Source of the DNA: Rhodospirillales bacterium
GTDB lineage: Bacteria; Pseudomonadota; Alphaproteobacteria; UBA8366; JADFVY01
Direction: 5' to 3'
DNA length: 9,367 nt
Assembly: GCA_024644185.1 (NCBI GenBank)
Contig: JAHELM010000046.1
Coordinates: 1-9,367, forward strand
Every line of letters begins with the position of its first letter. Position 1 is the first letter of the stretch. Shown here piece by piece: positions 1-5,846 of this stretch. Made by a program: the position numbers and the translations under genes. Below the pieces are notes generated by a model, which worked only from the letters and a program-made list of their open reading frames with translations, ran no database searches and was not told the origin of the DNA.

Positions 1-122
1 CCGCCCAGATGCGCGCGTTCCACCAGCGCGGTCTTCAGGCCAAGCTGCGAGGCGCGGATCGCGGTGACATAGCCGCCGGGGCCGCCACCGACCACGATGA
101 CGTCAAAGTTGCTCTCGGACAT
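1..122 (-). CDS. lpdA: Dihydrolipoyl dehydrogenase (E3), N-terminal fragment
   Basis: This is the first 40 codons of a flavoprotein that reoxidises the dihydrolipoyl groups of the pyruvate dehydrogenase complex, using FAD and passing electrons to NAD+. The gene runs off the left edge of the window. The visible protein starts MSESNFDVIVVGGGPGGYVT, which contains the FAD-binding GxGxxG Rossmann motif (GGGPGG, residues 12-17). It continues to AHLG, just before where the family's redox-active CxxxxC disulfide would lie. The ATG at 122 is preceded by an AAGGAAG ribosome site (128-134, 5-nt spacing). It starts 25 nt after the pdhC stop, so it is the fourth gene of the pdh operon. N-terminal fragments of related FAD disulfide reductases look alike, so the assignment to E3 rests partly on this context. 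Confidence 0.9.
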   Translation of the reverse strand, partial: MSESNFDVIVVGGGPGGYVTAIRASQLGLKTALVERAHLG

Positions 123-147
123 TCTGTCTTCCTTTCCCGACCGGCGA

Positions 148-1416
148 TCACAGCAGCATGGACAGGGGGTCTTCGATCAGCCGCTTGAAGGCCTGGAGGA
201 ATTCCGCGCCGACGGCGCCGTCGACAACCCGGTGATCGACCGAGAGCGTGCAGCTCATGACCGTGGCCACGGCCACGGCGCCGTTCTTGACCACGGGCCG
301 CTGCTCGCCGGCGCCGACCGCAAGGATGCAGCCCTGTGGCGGATTGACGATGGCGGCGAATTCTTTCACCCCGAACATGCCGAGATTGGATATCGAGAAA
401 CTACCGCCCTGATATTCCGCGGGTTTCAGCTTGCCATCGCGGGCGCGAACCGCAAGATCCTTCATCTCGGTTGAAATGGCCGAGAGTCCCTTGCTGTCCG
501 CCTCCTTTATGATCGGCGTAATCAGGCCGTTCGGCGTCGCCACCGCCACCGAAATATCGGCGTGCCGGTAAAGCAAGACCCCGTCTTCGTCCCAGGACGC
601 GTTCGCGGCCGGAACCTTCCTCAGCGCCACCGCCACCGCCCGGATCACGAAGTCATTGACCGAAATCTTCAGATCATGCTGTTCGTTCATCCGCTTGCGC
701 CCGGCCAGGAGCTCGTCGATGACGCAATCGACCGTCAGATAAAAATGCGGGACGGTCTGCTTGGATTCGCTCAGTCGCCGGGCAATGGTTCGGCGCATGT
801 TGCTGTGGGGCTGCAGCGCATAGGCCATGCCAAGCGCATCGGCCAGGGCACGCGCGCCGGGGCCAGACGGTGCCGCCGTGGCCGGAGGCGGCGCGCGCAT
901 GGCGCTGGCGCCAGATCCCAGCGCCGCCTCGACATCGGCCTTGACGATACGGCCATGCGGTCCGCTGCCCTTCACCCGGGCCAGATCGACCGCCGCCTGC
1001 TGTGCCATCCGCCGAGCCAGCGGACTGGCAAAAACACGTGCGCCCTTGGCTGCCTCCGCCGGGGCATGGGACGACATGGCGGCGGGCGCCGCTTGTATCG
1101 CCGCGGGGGCGACCGATGCGGGTACGACGGGCTTGCCACCGCCCTTGAAGCTGGCCAAGGCGGATTTATCCTCACCTTCTTCCAACAGCAGGGCGATCGC
1201 CTGGTTTACCTTGACGCCCTCGGTGCCGCCGGGAACCAGGATCCTGGCCAGCACGCCCTCGTCGACCGCCTCGACCTCCATGGTCGCCTTGTCGGTTTCG
1301 ATCTCCGCGATCACGTCGCCCGCGGCCACTGCATCGCCCTCGTTCTTCAGCCACTTGGCCAGCGTACCCTCGGTCATGGTCGGCGAGAGAGCCGGCATCA
1401 GGATTTCGATCGGCAT
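148..1416 (-). CDS. pdhC: Pyruvate dehydrogenase E2, dihydrolipoyllysine acetyltransferase
   Basis: This 422-aa core subunit of the cytoplasmic pyruvate dehydrogenase complex moves the acetyl group from E1 to CoA through a swinging lipoyl arm. Three parts are visible. Residues 1-80 are a lipoyl domain with the lipoylated lysine in ETDKAT (K43). An Ala/Pro-rich linker follows, then a peripheral-subunit-binding domain at about 128-165 (VFASPLARRMA to GRIVKADVE). The catalytic acetyltransferase domain spans about 205-422 and carries the DHRVVDG motif, with catalytic H395 and D399. A single lipoyl domain and this length are typical of alphaproteobacterial E2. The start is the ATG at 1416, because the lipoyl domain begins there and an AAGGAG site lies 6 nt upstream; the open frame upstream of it lies inside pdhB. 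The gene begins 16 nt after pdhB. Its first 246 nt are nearly identical to those of pdhB. Confidence 0.97.
   Translation of the reverse strand: MPIEILMPALSPTMTEGTLAKWLKNEGDAVAAGDVIAEIETDKATMEVEAVDEGVLARILVPGGTEGVKVNQAIALLLEEGEDKSALASFKGGGKPVVPASVAPAAIQAAPAAMSSHAPAEAAKGARVFASPLARRMAQQAAVDLARVKGSGPHGRIVKADVEAALGSGASAMRAPPPATAAPSGPGARALADALGMAYALQPHSNMRRTIARRLSESKQTVPHFYLTVDCVIDELLAGRKRMNEQHDLKISVNDFVIRAVAVALRKVPAANASWDEDGVLLYRHADISVAVATPNGLITPIIKEADSKGLSAISTEMKDLAVRARDGKLKPAEYQGGSFSISNLGMFGVKEFAAIVNPPQGCILAVGAGEQRPVVKNGAVAVATVMSCTLSVDHRVVDGAVGAEFLQAFKRLIEDPLSMLL
1171..1416 (-). repeat. Lipoyl-domain direct repeat, copy in pdhC
   Basis: This segment encodes residues 1-82 of PdhC. It aligns without gaps to 2561-2806 in pdhB, at an offset of exactly 1390 nt. 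By hand count 16 of 246 positions differ, about 93.5% identity. The similarity breaks down in the Ala/Pro linker just beyond. Only five of the first 82 residues differ (31, 55, 57, 58 and 73). Confidence 0.95.
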
Positions 1417-1422
1417 GGCGTG

Positions 1423-1428
1423 CTCCTT
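1423..1428 (-). promoter_or_regulatory. Ribosome binding site of pdhC
   Basis: On the minus strand this reads AAGGAG, 6 nt before the ATG at 1416. It fixes that start against longer readings of the same open frame that would run back into pdhB. Confidence 0.8.
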
Positions 1429-1432
1429 CCCA

Positions 1433-2806
1433 TCAGGACCGGTAGCAGGCCGCCTTTGCGGCCTCCACGATATGCTGGGCCTGGGGCAGCGCCAGCCGTT
1501 CGAGATTGGCCGCATAGGGCAACGGCACGTCGACCCCGGAAACCCGCGCCACCGGGGCATCCAGCCAGTCGAACGCCTGTTCCATGATCACCGCGGACAA
1601 TTCGGCGCCGATGCCGGCATAGGGCCAACCTTCCTCGACACTGACGACACGGTTGGTCTTGCGCACCGAATCAAGGATGGTCCGGGTGTCCAGCGGGCGC
1701 AGTGTGCGCAGATCGATGACTTCCGCGTCGATACCCTCGGCTGCAAGCGCTTCCGCCGCATCCAGCGCCTTGCCGACCATGATCGAGAAGGCCAGGATGG
1801 TGATGTCCTTGCCCGGACGCACGATCTTCGCCTTGCCCAGCGGCACGGTCCAGTCCGCGTCGTCGGGAACCTCCGAGCTCTGCCCGTAGAGCAGTTCGTT
1901 CTCGAGGAAAATCACCGGGTTCGGATCGCGGATCGCCGATTTCAACAACCCCTTGGCGTCGGCCGCGGACCAAGGCGCCACCACCTTCAGGCCCGGGCAA
2001 TGGGCATACCAGCTGGCATAGCACTGGGAATGCTGGGCAGCGACGCGGGACGCAGCCCCATTCGGGCCACGAAACACGATCGGGCAACCCATCTGGCCAC
2101 CCGACATATACAGCGTCTTGGCCGCCGAATTGATGATGTGATCGATCGCCTGCATCGCGAAATTGAATGTCATGAACTCGACGATCGGCCTCAGCCCGTT
2201 GAAGGCGGCGCCAACCGCCAGACCGGAAAATCCATGTTCGGTAATCGGAGTATCGATCACCCTGCGGTCGCCGAACTCATCCAGAAGGCCCTGACTGACC
2301 TTGTATGCGCCCTGGTACTGCGCAACCTCCTCGCCCATCAGATAGACGCTGTCGTCGCGGCGCATTTCCTCGGCCATCGCATCGCGCAGCGCCTCGCGCA
2401 CGGTCAGCGTCTTCGTTGGGCCTGTCCATTCATGCTCGGCCGCGACCGCGGCCGCCGCCGCCGGAGCGGCCATGACAGCGCGAGCCGTAGCAGCGACAGA
2501 TTCGGCGGCTGGTACCCCCGGCTTCGCGGTCGGCCTGGCCGCGGCCGGCGCCGATTTGTCCTCGCCCTCTTCCAGCAGCAGGGCGATCGGCTGGTTTACC
2601 TTCACGCCCTCGGTGCCGCCGGGAACCAGGATCTTGCCCAGAATGCCCTCGTCGACAGCCTCAACCTCCATGGTCGCCTTGTCGGTCTCGATCTCGGCGA
2701 TCACGTCGCCCGCGACCACTGCATCGCCCTCGTTCTTCAACCACTTGGCCAGCGTACCCTCGGTCATGGTCGGCGAGAGGGCCGGCATCAGGATTTCGAT
2801 CGGCAT
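1433..2806 (-). CDS. pdhB: Pyruvate dehydrogenase E1 beta subunit with N-terminal lipoyl domain
   Basis: This 457-aa subunit pairs with PdhA to decarboxylate pyruvate on thiamine diphosphate and reductively acetylate lipoyl groups. Residues 1-80 form a complete lipoyl domain with K43 in ETDKAT, followed by an Ala/Pro-rich linker to about 128. The rest is the E1 beta fold. It includes the MGEEV segment, whose E159 matches the family's thiamine-activating glutamate, then AYKVSQGL, DTPITEHGFSGLAVGAA and the C-terminal transketolase domain (EEGWPYAGIGAEL). E1 beta proteins of most other bacteria lack the lipoyl domain and are about 330 aa; the fused form is known from alphaproteobacteria such as Zymomonas and Sinorhizobium. 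The ATG at 2806 has a GGAAG site 7 nt upstream, overlapping the end of pdhA. It lies 15 nt after the pdhA stop and 16 nt before pdhC. Confidence 0.97.
   Translation of the reverse strand: MPIEILMPALSPTMTEGTLAKWLKNEGDAVVAGDVIAEIETDKATMEVEAVDEGILGKILVPGGTEGVKVNQPIALLLEEGEDKSAPAAARPTAKPGVPAAESVAATARAVMAAPAAAAAVAAEHEWTGPTKTLTVREALRDAMAEEMRRDDSVYLMGEEVAQYQGAYKVSQGLLDEFGDRRVIDTPITEHGFSGLAVGAAFNGLRPIVEFMTFNFAMQAIDHIINSAAKTLYMSGGQMGCPIVFRGPNGAASRVAAQHSQCYASWYAHCPGLKVVAPWSAADAKGLLKSAIRDPNPVIFLENELLYGQSSEVPDDADWTVPLGKAKIVRPGKDITILAFSIMVGKALDAAEALAAEGIDAEVIDLRTLRPLDTRTILDSVRKTNRVVSVEEGWPYAGIGAELSAVIMEQAFDWLDAPVARVSGVDVPLPYAANLERLALPQAQHIVEAAKAACYRS
2561..2806 (-). repeat. Lipoyl-domain direct repeat, copy in pdhB
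   Basis: This is the partner of 1171-1416. The longest identical runs are near the 5' ends of the two genes (residues 1-26), and third-codon positions are also largely unchanged. That suggests recent gene conversion or duplication rather than protein constraint alone. Confidence 0.95.
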
Positions 2807-2821
2807 TTCCGTTCTTCCCTC

Positions 2822-3835
2822 TCAGGCTTCGACCAGCACGTCGGTCCACAATTCGGACGGATCGGGTTCCGGACTGTTCTGGGCGAATTCGGCCGCGTCG
2901 GCGACGATGTCCTTGACCGCGCGGTCGATCTTTTTGAGCGCATCCTCGTCGGCATGCCCGCCTTCGAGCAGCAGTGCCCGCAGATGGTCGATCGGATCCC
3001 TCTCGGACCGGACCTTCTGCACTTCTTCCTTCGACCTGTACTTCGCCGGGTCCGACATGGAATGGCCGCGATAGCGGTAGGTCATGGCCTCCAGGATGAA
3101 TGGCCCCTTGCCGGCCCGGGAATGCGCCACGGCCTTCTCGGTTGCCGCCTTCATCGCCTGCACGTCCATACCGTCGACGCTTTCCCCCGGAATGCCGTAG
3201 GCCCGCCCCCGCTGGCACAGCTCCGCATTGGCCGAGGACCGCTCGACGGCGGTGCCCATGCCGTATTTGTTGTTCTCGATGATGTAGATGACCGGCAGCT
3301 TCCACAGGGCCGCCATGTTGAAGGATTCGTACACCTGACCCTGGTTCGACGCGCCATCGCCGAAATAAGTCAGGCAGACATTGTTGAGGCCCCGATACTT
3401 GTAGGCAAAGGCGATGCCTGTGCCGATCGGCACCTGGGCGCCGACGATGCCATGCCCGCCGTAGAAGTTCTTCTCGCGGCTGAACATATGCATCGAGCCA
3501 CCCTTGCCCTTCGAATAGCCGTCGATGCGTCCCGTGAGTTCGGCCATCACGCCGCGCGGGTCCATGCCAGTGGCCAGCATATGGCCATGATCGCGATAGC
3601 TGGTCAGCACGGAATCTTCCGGCCCGATCGCGGCCTGGGCGCCGACGACAACGGCTTCCTGGCCGATATACAGGTGGCAGAATCCGCCGATCAGCCCCAT
3701 GCCGTAAAGCTGCCCCGCCTTCTCCTCGAAGCGGCGGATCAGCAGCATTTCGCGATAATGGTGGAGAAGTTCCTCCGACGATGCCGCGGGTGTCGATTTA
3801 CCCCGCGGACCCCGCTTCGCAGCGGCCTTGGCCAT
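2822..3835 (-). CDS. pdhA: Pyruvate dehydrogenase E1 alpha subunit
   Basis: This 337-aa subunit forms the thiamine-diphosphate-dependent E1 heterotetramer with PdhB and catalyses the first, committing step from pyruvate to acetyl-CoA. The cofactor motif is clear: GDG at 159-161 through NN at 188-189. Other family landmarks are RRFEEKAGQLYGMGLIGGFCHL (split here as RRFEEKAGQLYG at 34-45, then MGLIGGFCHL), YRDHGH (80-85), GGSMHMF (112-118) and YRGHSMSDP (255-263), the loop that is phosphorylated in mitochondrial E1 alpha. I see no kinase gene nearby. The length is normal. I chose the ATG at 3835, giving MAKAAAKRGP, because a GGAGG site lies 5 nt upstream; an in-frame TTG at 3919 would add 28 unconserved-looking residues. 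It is the first gene of the pdh operon, behind a long AT-rich leader. Confidence 0.97.
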   Translation of the reverse strand: MAKAAAKRGPRGKSTPAASSEELLHHYREMLLIRRFEEKAGQLYGMGLIGGFCHLYIGQEAVVVGAQAAIGPEDSVLTSYRDHGHMLATGMDPRGVMAELTGRIDGYSKGKGGSMHMFSREKNFYGGHGIVGAQVPIGTGIAFAYKYRGLNNVCLTYFGDGASNQGQVYESFNMAALWKLPVIYIIENNKYGMGTAVERSSANAELCQRGRAYGIPGESVDGMDVQAMKAATEKAVAHSRAGKGPFILEAMTYRYRGHSMSDPAKYRSKEEVQKVRSERDPIDHLRALLLEGGHADEDALKKIDRAVKDIVADAAEFAQNSPEPDPSELWTDVLVEA

Positions 3836-3840
3836 GCCAT

Positions 3841-3845
3841 CCTCC
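3841..3845 (-). promoter_or_regulatory. Ribosome binding site of pdhA
   Basis: On the minus strand this reads GGAGG, 5 nt before the ATG at 3835. It decides that start over the in-frame TTG at 3919, which has no purine-rich site before it. Confidence 0.8.
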
Positions 3846-3934
3846 GTGTCAGCTGGCGCGGGCAAATCGGTAAGGCCCGCCTTCCCGCGCACCGTATCGC
3901 CAGAGTCCGGATTTGGCAATAGATCTATATCTTA

Positions 3935-3955
3935 TTGTTTCTATTATGAAAACAA
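3935..3955 (-). promoter_or_regulatory. AT-rich inverted repeat in the pdhA leader
   Basis: TTGTTT and AAACAA face each other across 9 nt, and a T-G wobble could add a seventh pair in RNA. It lies about 27-47 nt downstream of the predicted pdh transcription start. It could be an operator for a dimeric regulator or a weak leader hairpin. No regulator family can be named from the sequence. Confidence 0.3.
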
Positions 3956-3987
3956 ACGATTAACTTATTTATGGTTCATCTATAAAA

Positions 3988-4016
3988 ATTGTAGCGCTAT
4001 TTCGGTGTTCCGCCAA
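3988..4016 (-). promoter_or_regulatory. Predicted sigma70-type promoter of the pdh operon
   Basis: On the minus strand the -35 box is TTGGCG (4011-4016, four of six consensus bases). After a 17-nt spacer comes the -10 box TACAAT (3988-3993, five of six). Transcription would start near 3980-3981, leaving a leader of about 145 nt before pdhA. The leader between about 3911 and 3990 is strikingly AT-rich compared with the rest of the window. An 8-bp perfect palindrome, TAGCGCTA (3992-3999), overlaps the upstream edge of the -10 box and could be an operator. A second, poorer promoter starting with TTGTTT further downstream cannot be excluded. Confidence 0.6.
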
Positions 4017-4028
4017 CATGCAGACGCG

Positions 4029-4061
4029 TTGCCATCTCCCGCGAAAAGGCGGAGAGGGCAA
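4029..4061. repeat. Imperfect GC-rich palindrome between ftsB and the pdh promoter
   Basis: The arms TTGCC/GGCAA and TCTCC/GGAGA, plus an inner GC/GC pair, give about 12 base pairs with one mismatch and one bulge around the loop GAAAAG. It begins 13 nt upstream of the predicted pdh -35 box and lies 25 nt beyond the ftsB stop. No T-run follows it in either direction, so it is not a classical intrinsic terminator. Its composition resembles the interspersed intergenic palindromes of many proteobacterial genomes. It might also act as an RNA-stabilising 3' hairpin for ftsB. Confidence 0.5.
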
Positions 4062-4086
4062 TCGGTTCATTAAAAAAATCAGGACT

Positions 4087-4410
4087 TTATCGATTGCCGT
4101 CTGGGGTCAGGATAACGATCTCGTCGTCCTGCACGAGGCCGAGCACCGATCGCGCCCGCTCGTCAAGCATGTCGAGATCGAGGCCATCCGGCCGCAGCAG
4201 ACGGACACGCTGCTCCAGAGTTTCGCGCTCGGCCCGCAGCGTGACCAGGTCTTCGGCGGCAACGGTCGTTGCATGGCGCAGTGCGAAATACGAGCGCAGT
4301 CCCCGCTCGCCTTCGACGGCATGGTAGGCAAAATAGCCGATCGTGATCACTCCGAGCAGCGATCCGGCAATCTGGCGCCCCTGTCGGCGCAATTCACGAA
4401 TGACGATCAT
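4087..4410 (-). CDS. ftsB: Septum formation initiator, FtsB/DivIC family
   Basis: This 107-aa bitopic inner-membrane protein is expected in the divisome, where FtsB pairs with FtsL and FtsQ and helps activate septal peptidoglycan synthesis. A short basic N-terminus (RELRRQGRQ) is followed by one membrane segment at about residues 13-30. Next comes a coiled-coil stretch at about 42-75 with heptad-like leucines and many charged residues (DLVTLRAERETLEQRVRLL). The family's C-terminal block RPDGLDLDMLDERARSVLG follows. The size is normal. I start it at the ATG at 4410, which gives the usual short cytoplasmic tail, although no Shine-Dalgarno site is visible. An in-frame TTG at 4446 would add 12 residues. 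The gene lies between eno and pdhA, its usual place in alphaproteobacteria, and probably has its own promoter. Confidence 0.88.
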   Translation of the reverse strand: MIVIRELRRQGRQIAGSLLGVITIGYFAYHAVEGERGLRSYFALRHATTVAAEDLVTLRAERETLEQRVRLLRPDGLDLDMLDERARSVLGLVQDDEIVILTPDGNR

Positions 4411-4417
4411 GGGCGTG

Positions 4418-4446
4418 ATCGAATCACGCTCCGAGTCGCCCGTCAA
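4418..4446 (-). promoter_or_regulatory. Possible ftsB promoter
   Basis: TTGACG (4441-4446, five of six -35 consensus bases) is followed after 17 nt by TTCGAT (4418-4423, three of six -10 bases). Transcription would then begin at or within a base or two of the ATG at 4410, giving an essentially leaderless mRNA. That would agree with the missing ribosome site. A GAATC methylation site (4421-4425) overlaps the -10 box. The poor -10 match keeps confidence low. Confidence 0.3.
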
Positions 4447-4508
4447 TCGAAAAAATCCAGCGATTCCAATGAGATTCGTGAGGCCGATTCAACTCATTGG
4501 AAAGACTC
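4421..4508. promoter_or_regulatory. Cluster of six GANTC (CcrM-type) methylation sites
   Basis: GANTC occurs at 4421-4425, 4433-4437, 4462-4466, 4473-4477, 4486-4490 and 4504-4508. GANTC is the target of the cell-cycle adenine methyltransferase CcrM in alphaproteobacteria. By hand scan the rest of the window holds about two dozen sites, roughly one per 400 bp, so this spacer is strongly enriched. The location directly before a division gene suggests cell-cycle-dependent transcription; that link is inferred. Confidence 0.6.
4450..4502 (-). terminator. Inverted repeat with downstream T-run after eno
   Basis: A perfect 10-bp inverted repeat (TTCCAATGAG at 4493-4502 and CTCATTGGAA at 4464-4473 on the minus strand) encloses 19 nt. 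After 8 more bases comes a run of six T (4450-4455). The hairpin begins 21 nt after the eno stop. The T-run is further from the stem than in a canonical intrinsic terminator and the loop is large, so it may terminate only weakly. It could instead be an operator or an mRNA-protecting hairpin. Confidence 0.45.
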
Positions 4509-4523
4509 AGAAAACCGGATCGG

Positions 4524-5798
4524 TCAAGATCGTAAAATTGCCCGTCCCGCGTAGACGCCGTCGTCGCCGAGCATCTCCTCGATGCGAATAAGCTGGTTGT
4601 ACTTGGCCAGACGGTCCGAACGGGACAGCGATCCGGTCTTGATCTGCCCACAATTCGTCGCCACGGCGAGGTCGGCGATGGTCGAGTCCTCGGTCTCGCC
4701 GGACCGGTGCGACATCACCGCCCGATAGCCGGCCCGATGCGCGGTCTCCACTGCCTCCAGCGTCTCGCTGAGCGTGCCGATCTGGTTCACCTTGACCAGA
4801 ACGGCATTTGCGGCGCCACGGGCGATGCCATCGCGCAGTCGCACCGGATTGGTGACGAACAGATCGTCGCCGACCAACTGTACCCGGCTGCCGAGTTCCG
4901 AGGTCAAGGCCTGCCAGCCATCCCAATCGTCCTCGGCCATGCCATCCTCGATCGACAGGATCGGATAGCGCGCCGCCAGATCGGCGAGGTATTTCACCAT
5001 TCCGGCGGAATCCAGGACCTTGCCCTCGCCTTCCAGCCGATACTTGCCCTTGGAATGAAATTCCGTGGAGGCGCAGTCCAGCGCCAGGACGATATCGTCG
5101 CCCGGCTTGTAACCGGCAGCCTCGACCGCCTTCATGATGAAGCCCAGCGCCTCGTCCGCCGAAGCGAGGTTCGGGGCGAAGCCGCCCTCGTCGCCGACAT
5201 TGGTGTTGTGGCCGGCCGCCGACAGCGCCTTCTTCAGCGCGTGGAACACTTCCGCGCCGGTACGCACCGCCTCGGCCATGCCGCCGGCCGCGACCGGCAT
5301 GATCATGAATTCCTGGATATCGATCGGATTGTCGGCATGCGCGCCGCCATTGATGATATTCATCATCGGCACCGGCAGGCTTCGCGCGAAGGCCCCGCCG
5401 ACGTAACGGAACAGCGGCAGGCCGGCATCCTCGGCCGCGGCCTTCGCGGTCGCCAGGCTGACCCCGAGAATGGCGTTGGCGCCCAGCCGCGCCTTGTTGG
5501 CTGTGCCGTCCAGGGCCATCATGGTGCGATCGATGGCGAGTTGGTCTTCGGCGTCGAGGCCGCACAGCGTGTCGAAGATTTCACCGTTCACGGCATCGAC
5601 CGCCTTCCGCACGCCCTTGCCGCCGTAGCGTTTGCCGCCGTCGCGCAGTTCCAGCGCCTCATGGGTGCCGGTCGATGCCCCCGAGGGAACGCCGGCGCGA
5701 CCGCTGGCGCCGGATTCCAGGGTCACATCCACCTCGACCGTAGGATTCCCGCGGCTGTCCAGGATTTCCCGTGCGTGAATATCGACGATCGCCGTCAT
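4524..5798 (-). CDS. eno: Enolase (phosphopyruvate hydratase)
   Basis: This 424-aa cytoplasmic glycolytic enzyme interconverts 2-phosphoglycerate and phosphoenolpyruvate using Mg2+. It is full length for bacterial enolase and opens with the standard sequence IVDIHAREILDSRGNPTVEVD. By homology to the E. coli enzyme, the general acid/base residues are E204 (in VGDEGGFAPN) and K336 (in VLVKVNQIGTLSET). The metal ligands are D241, E284 (SIEDG) and D311 (VGDDLF). The substrate loop is SHRSGETED at 363-371, followed by K387 in GQIKTGS. Nothing catalytic is missing. The ATG at 5798 has an AGAGGG site 5 nt upstream. kdsA ends 48 nt before it, so the two may be cotranscribed. An inverted repeat with a T-run follows and may separate it from ftsB. 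Confidence 0.98.
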   Translation of the reverse strand: MTAIVDIHAREILDSRGNPTVEVDVTLESGASGRAGVPSGASTGTHEALELRDGGKRYGGKGVRKAVDAVNGEIFDTLCGLDAEDQLAIDRTMMALDGTANKARLGANAILGVSLATAKAAAEDAGLPLFRYVGGAFARSLPVPMMNIINGGAHADNPIDIQEFMIMPVAAGGMAEAVRTGAEVFHALKKALSAAGHNTNVGDEGGFAPNLASADEALGFIMKAVEAAGYKPGDDIVLALDCASTEFHSKGKYRLEGEGKVLDSAGMVKYLADLAARYPILSIEDGMAEDDWDGWQALTSELGSRVQLVGDDLFVTNPVRLRDGIARGAANAVLVKVNQIGTLSETLEAVETAHRAGYRAVMSHRSGETEDSTIADLAVATNCGQIKTGSLSRSDRLAKYNQLIRIEEMLGDDGVYAGRAILRS

Positions 5799-5846
5799 TG
5801 CTGCCCTCTGAGAAGATGAACTGTGTACCGATAGCCGCGGCGCGGT

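Noticed and set aside
3836..3919. Longer pdhA form starting at the in-frame TTG at 3919
   Set aside because: The TTG has no ribosome site, and the added 28 residues do not look like E1 alpha. The ATG at 3835 has a GGAGG site at proper spacing.
827..3922. Very long plus-strand open frame (1031 codons) spanning pdhC, pdhB and pdhA
   Set aside because: It is antisense to three well-supported genes. Its product has no family motif and is rich in Arg, His, Gly and Ala. Long antisense frames without stops are expected in GC-rich coding DNA with G/C in third positions.
3949..3964. Possible CtrA binding site around TTAAC in the pdh leader
   Set aside because: Only one half-site (TTAAC at 3960-3964) is present; the partner TTAA at the required 7-nt spacing is absent.
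4069..4090. T7 run just after the ftsB stop as an intrinsic terminator
   Set aside because: On the minus strand the T-run comes before the palindrome at 4029-4061, and no stem of useful length lies upstream of it.
4707..5819. Plus-strand open frame of 370 codons opposite eno
   Set aside because: It is an antisense shadow of enolase and covers its whole conserved length without any motif of its own.
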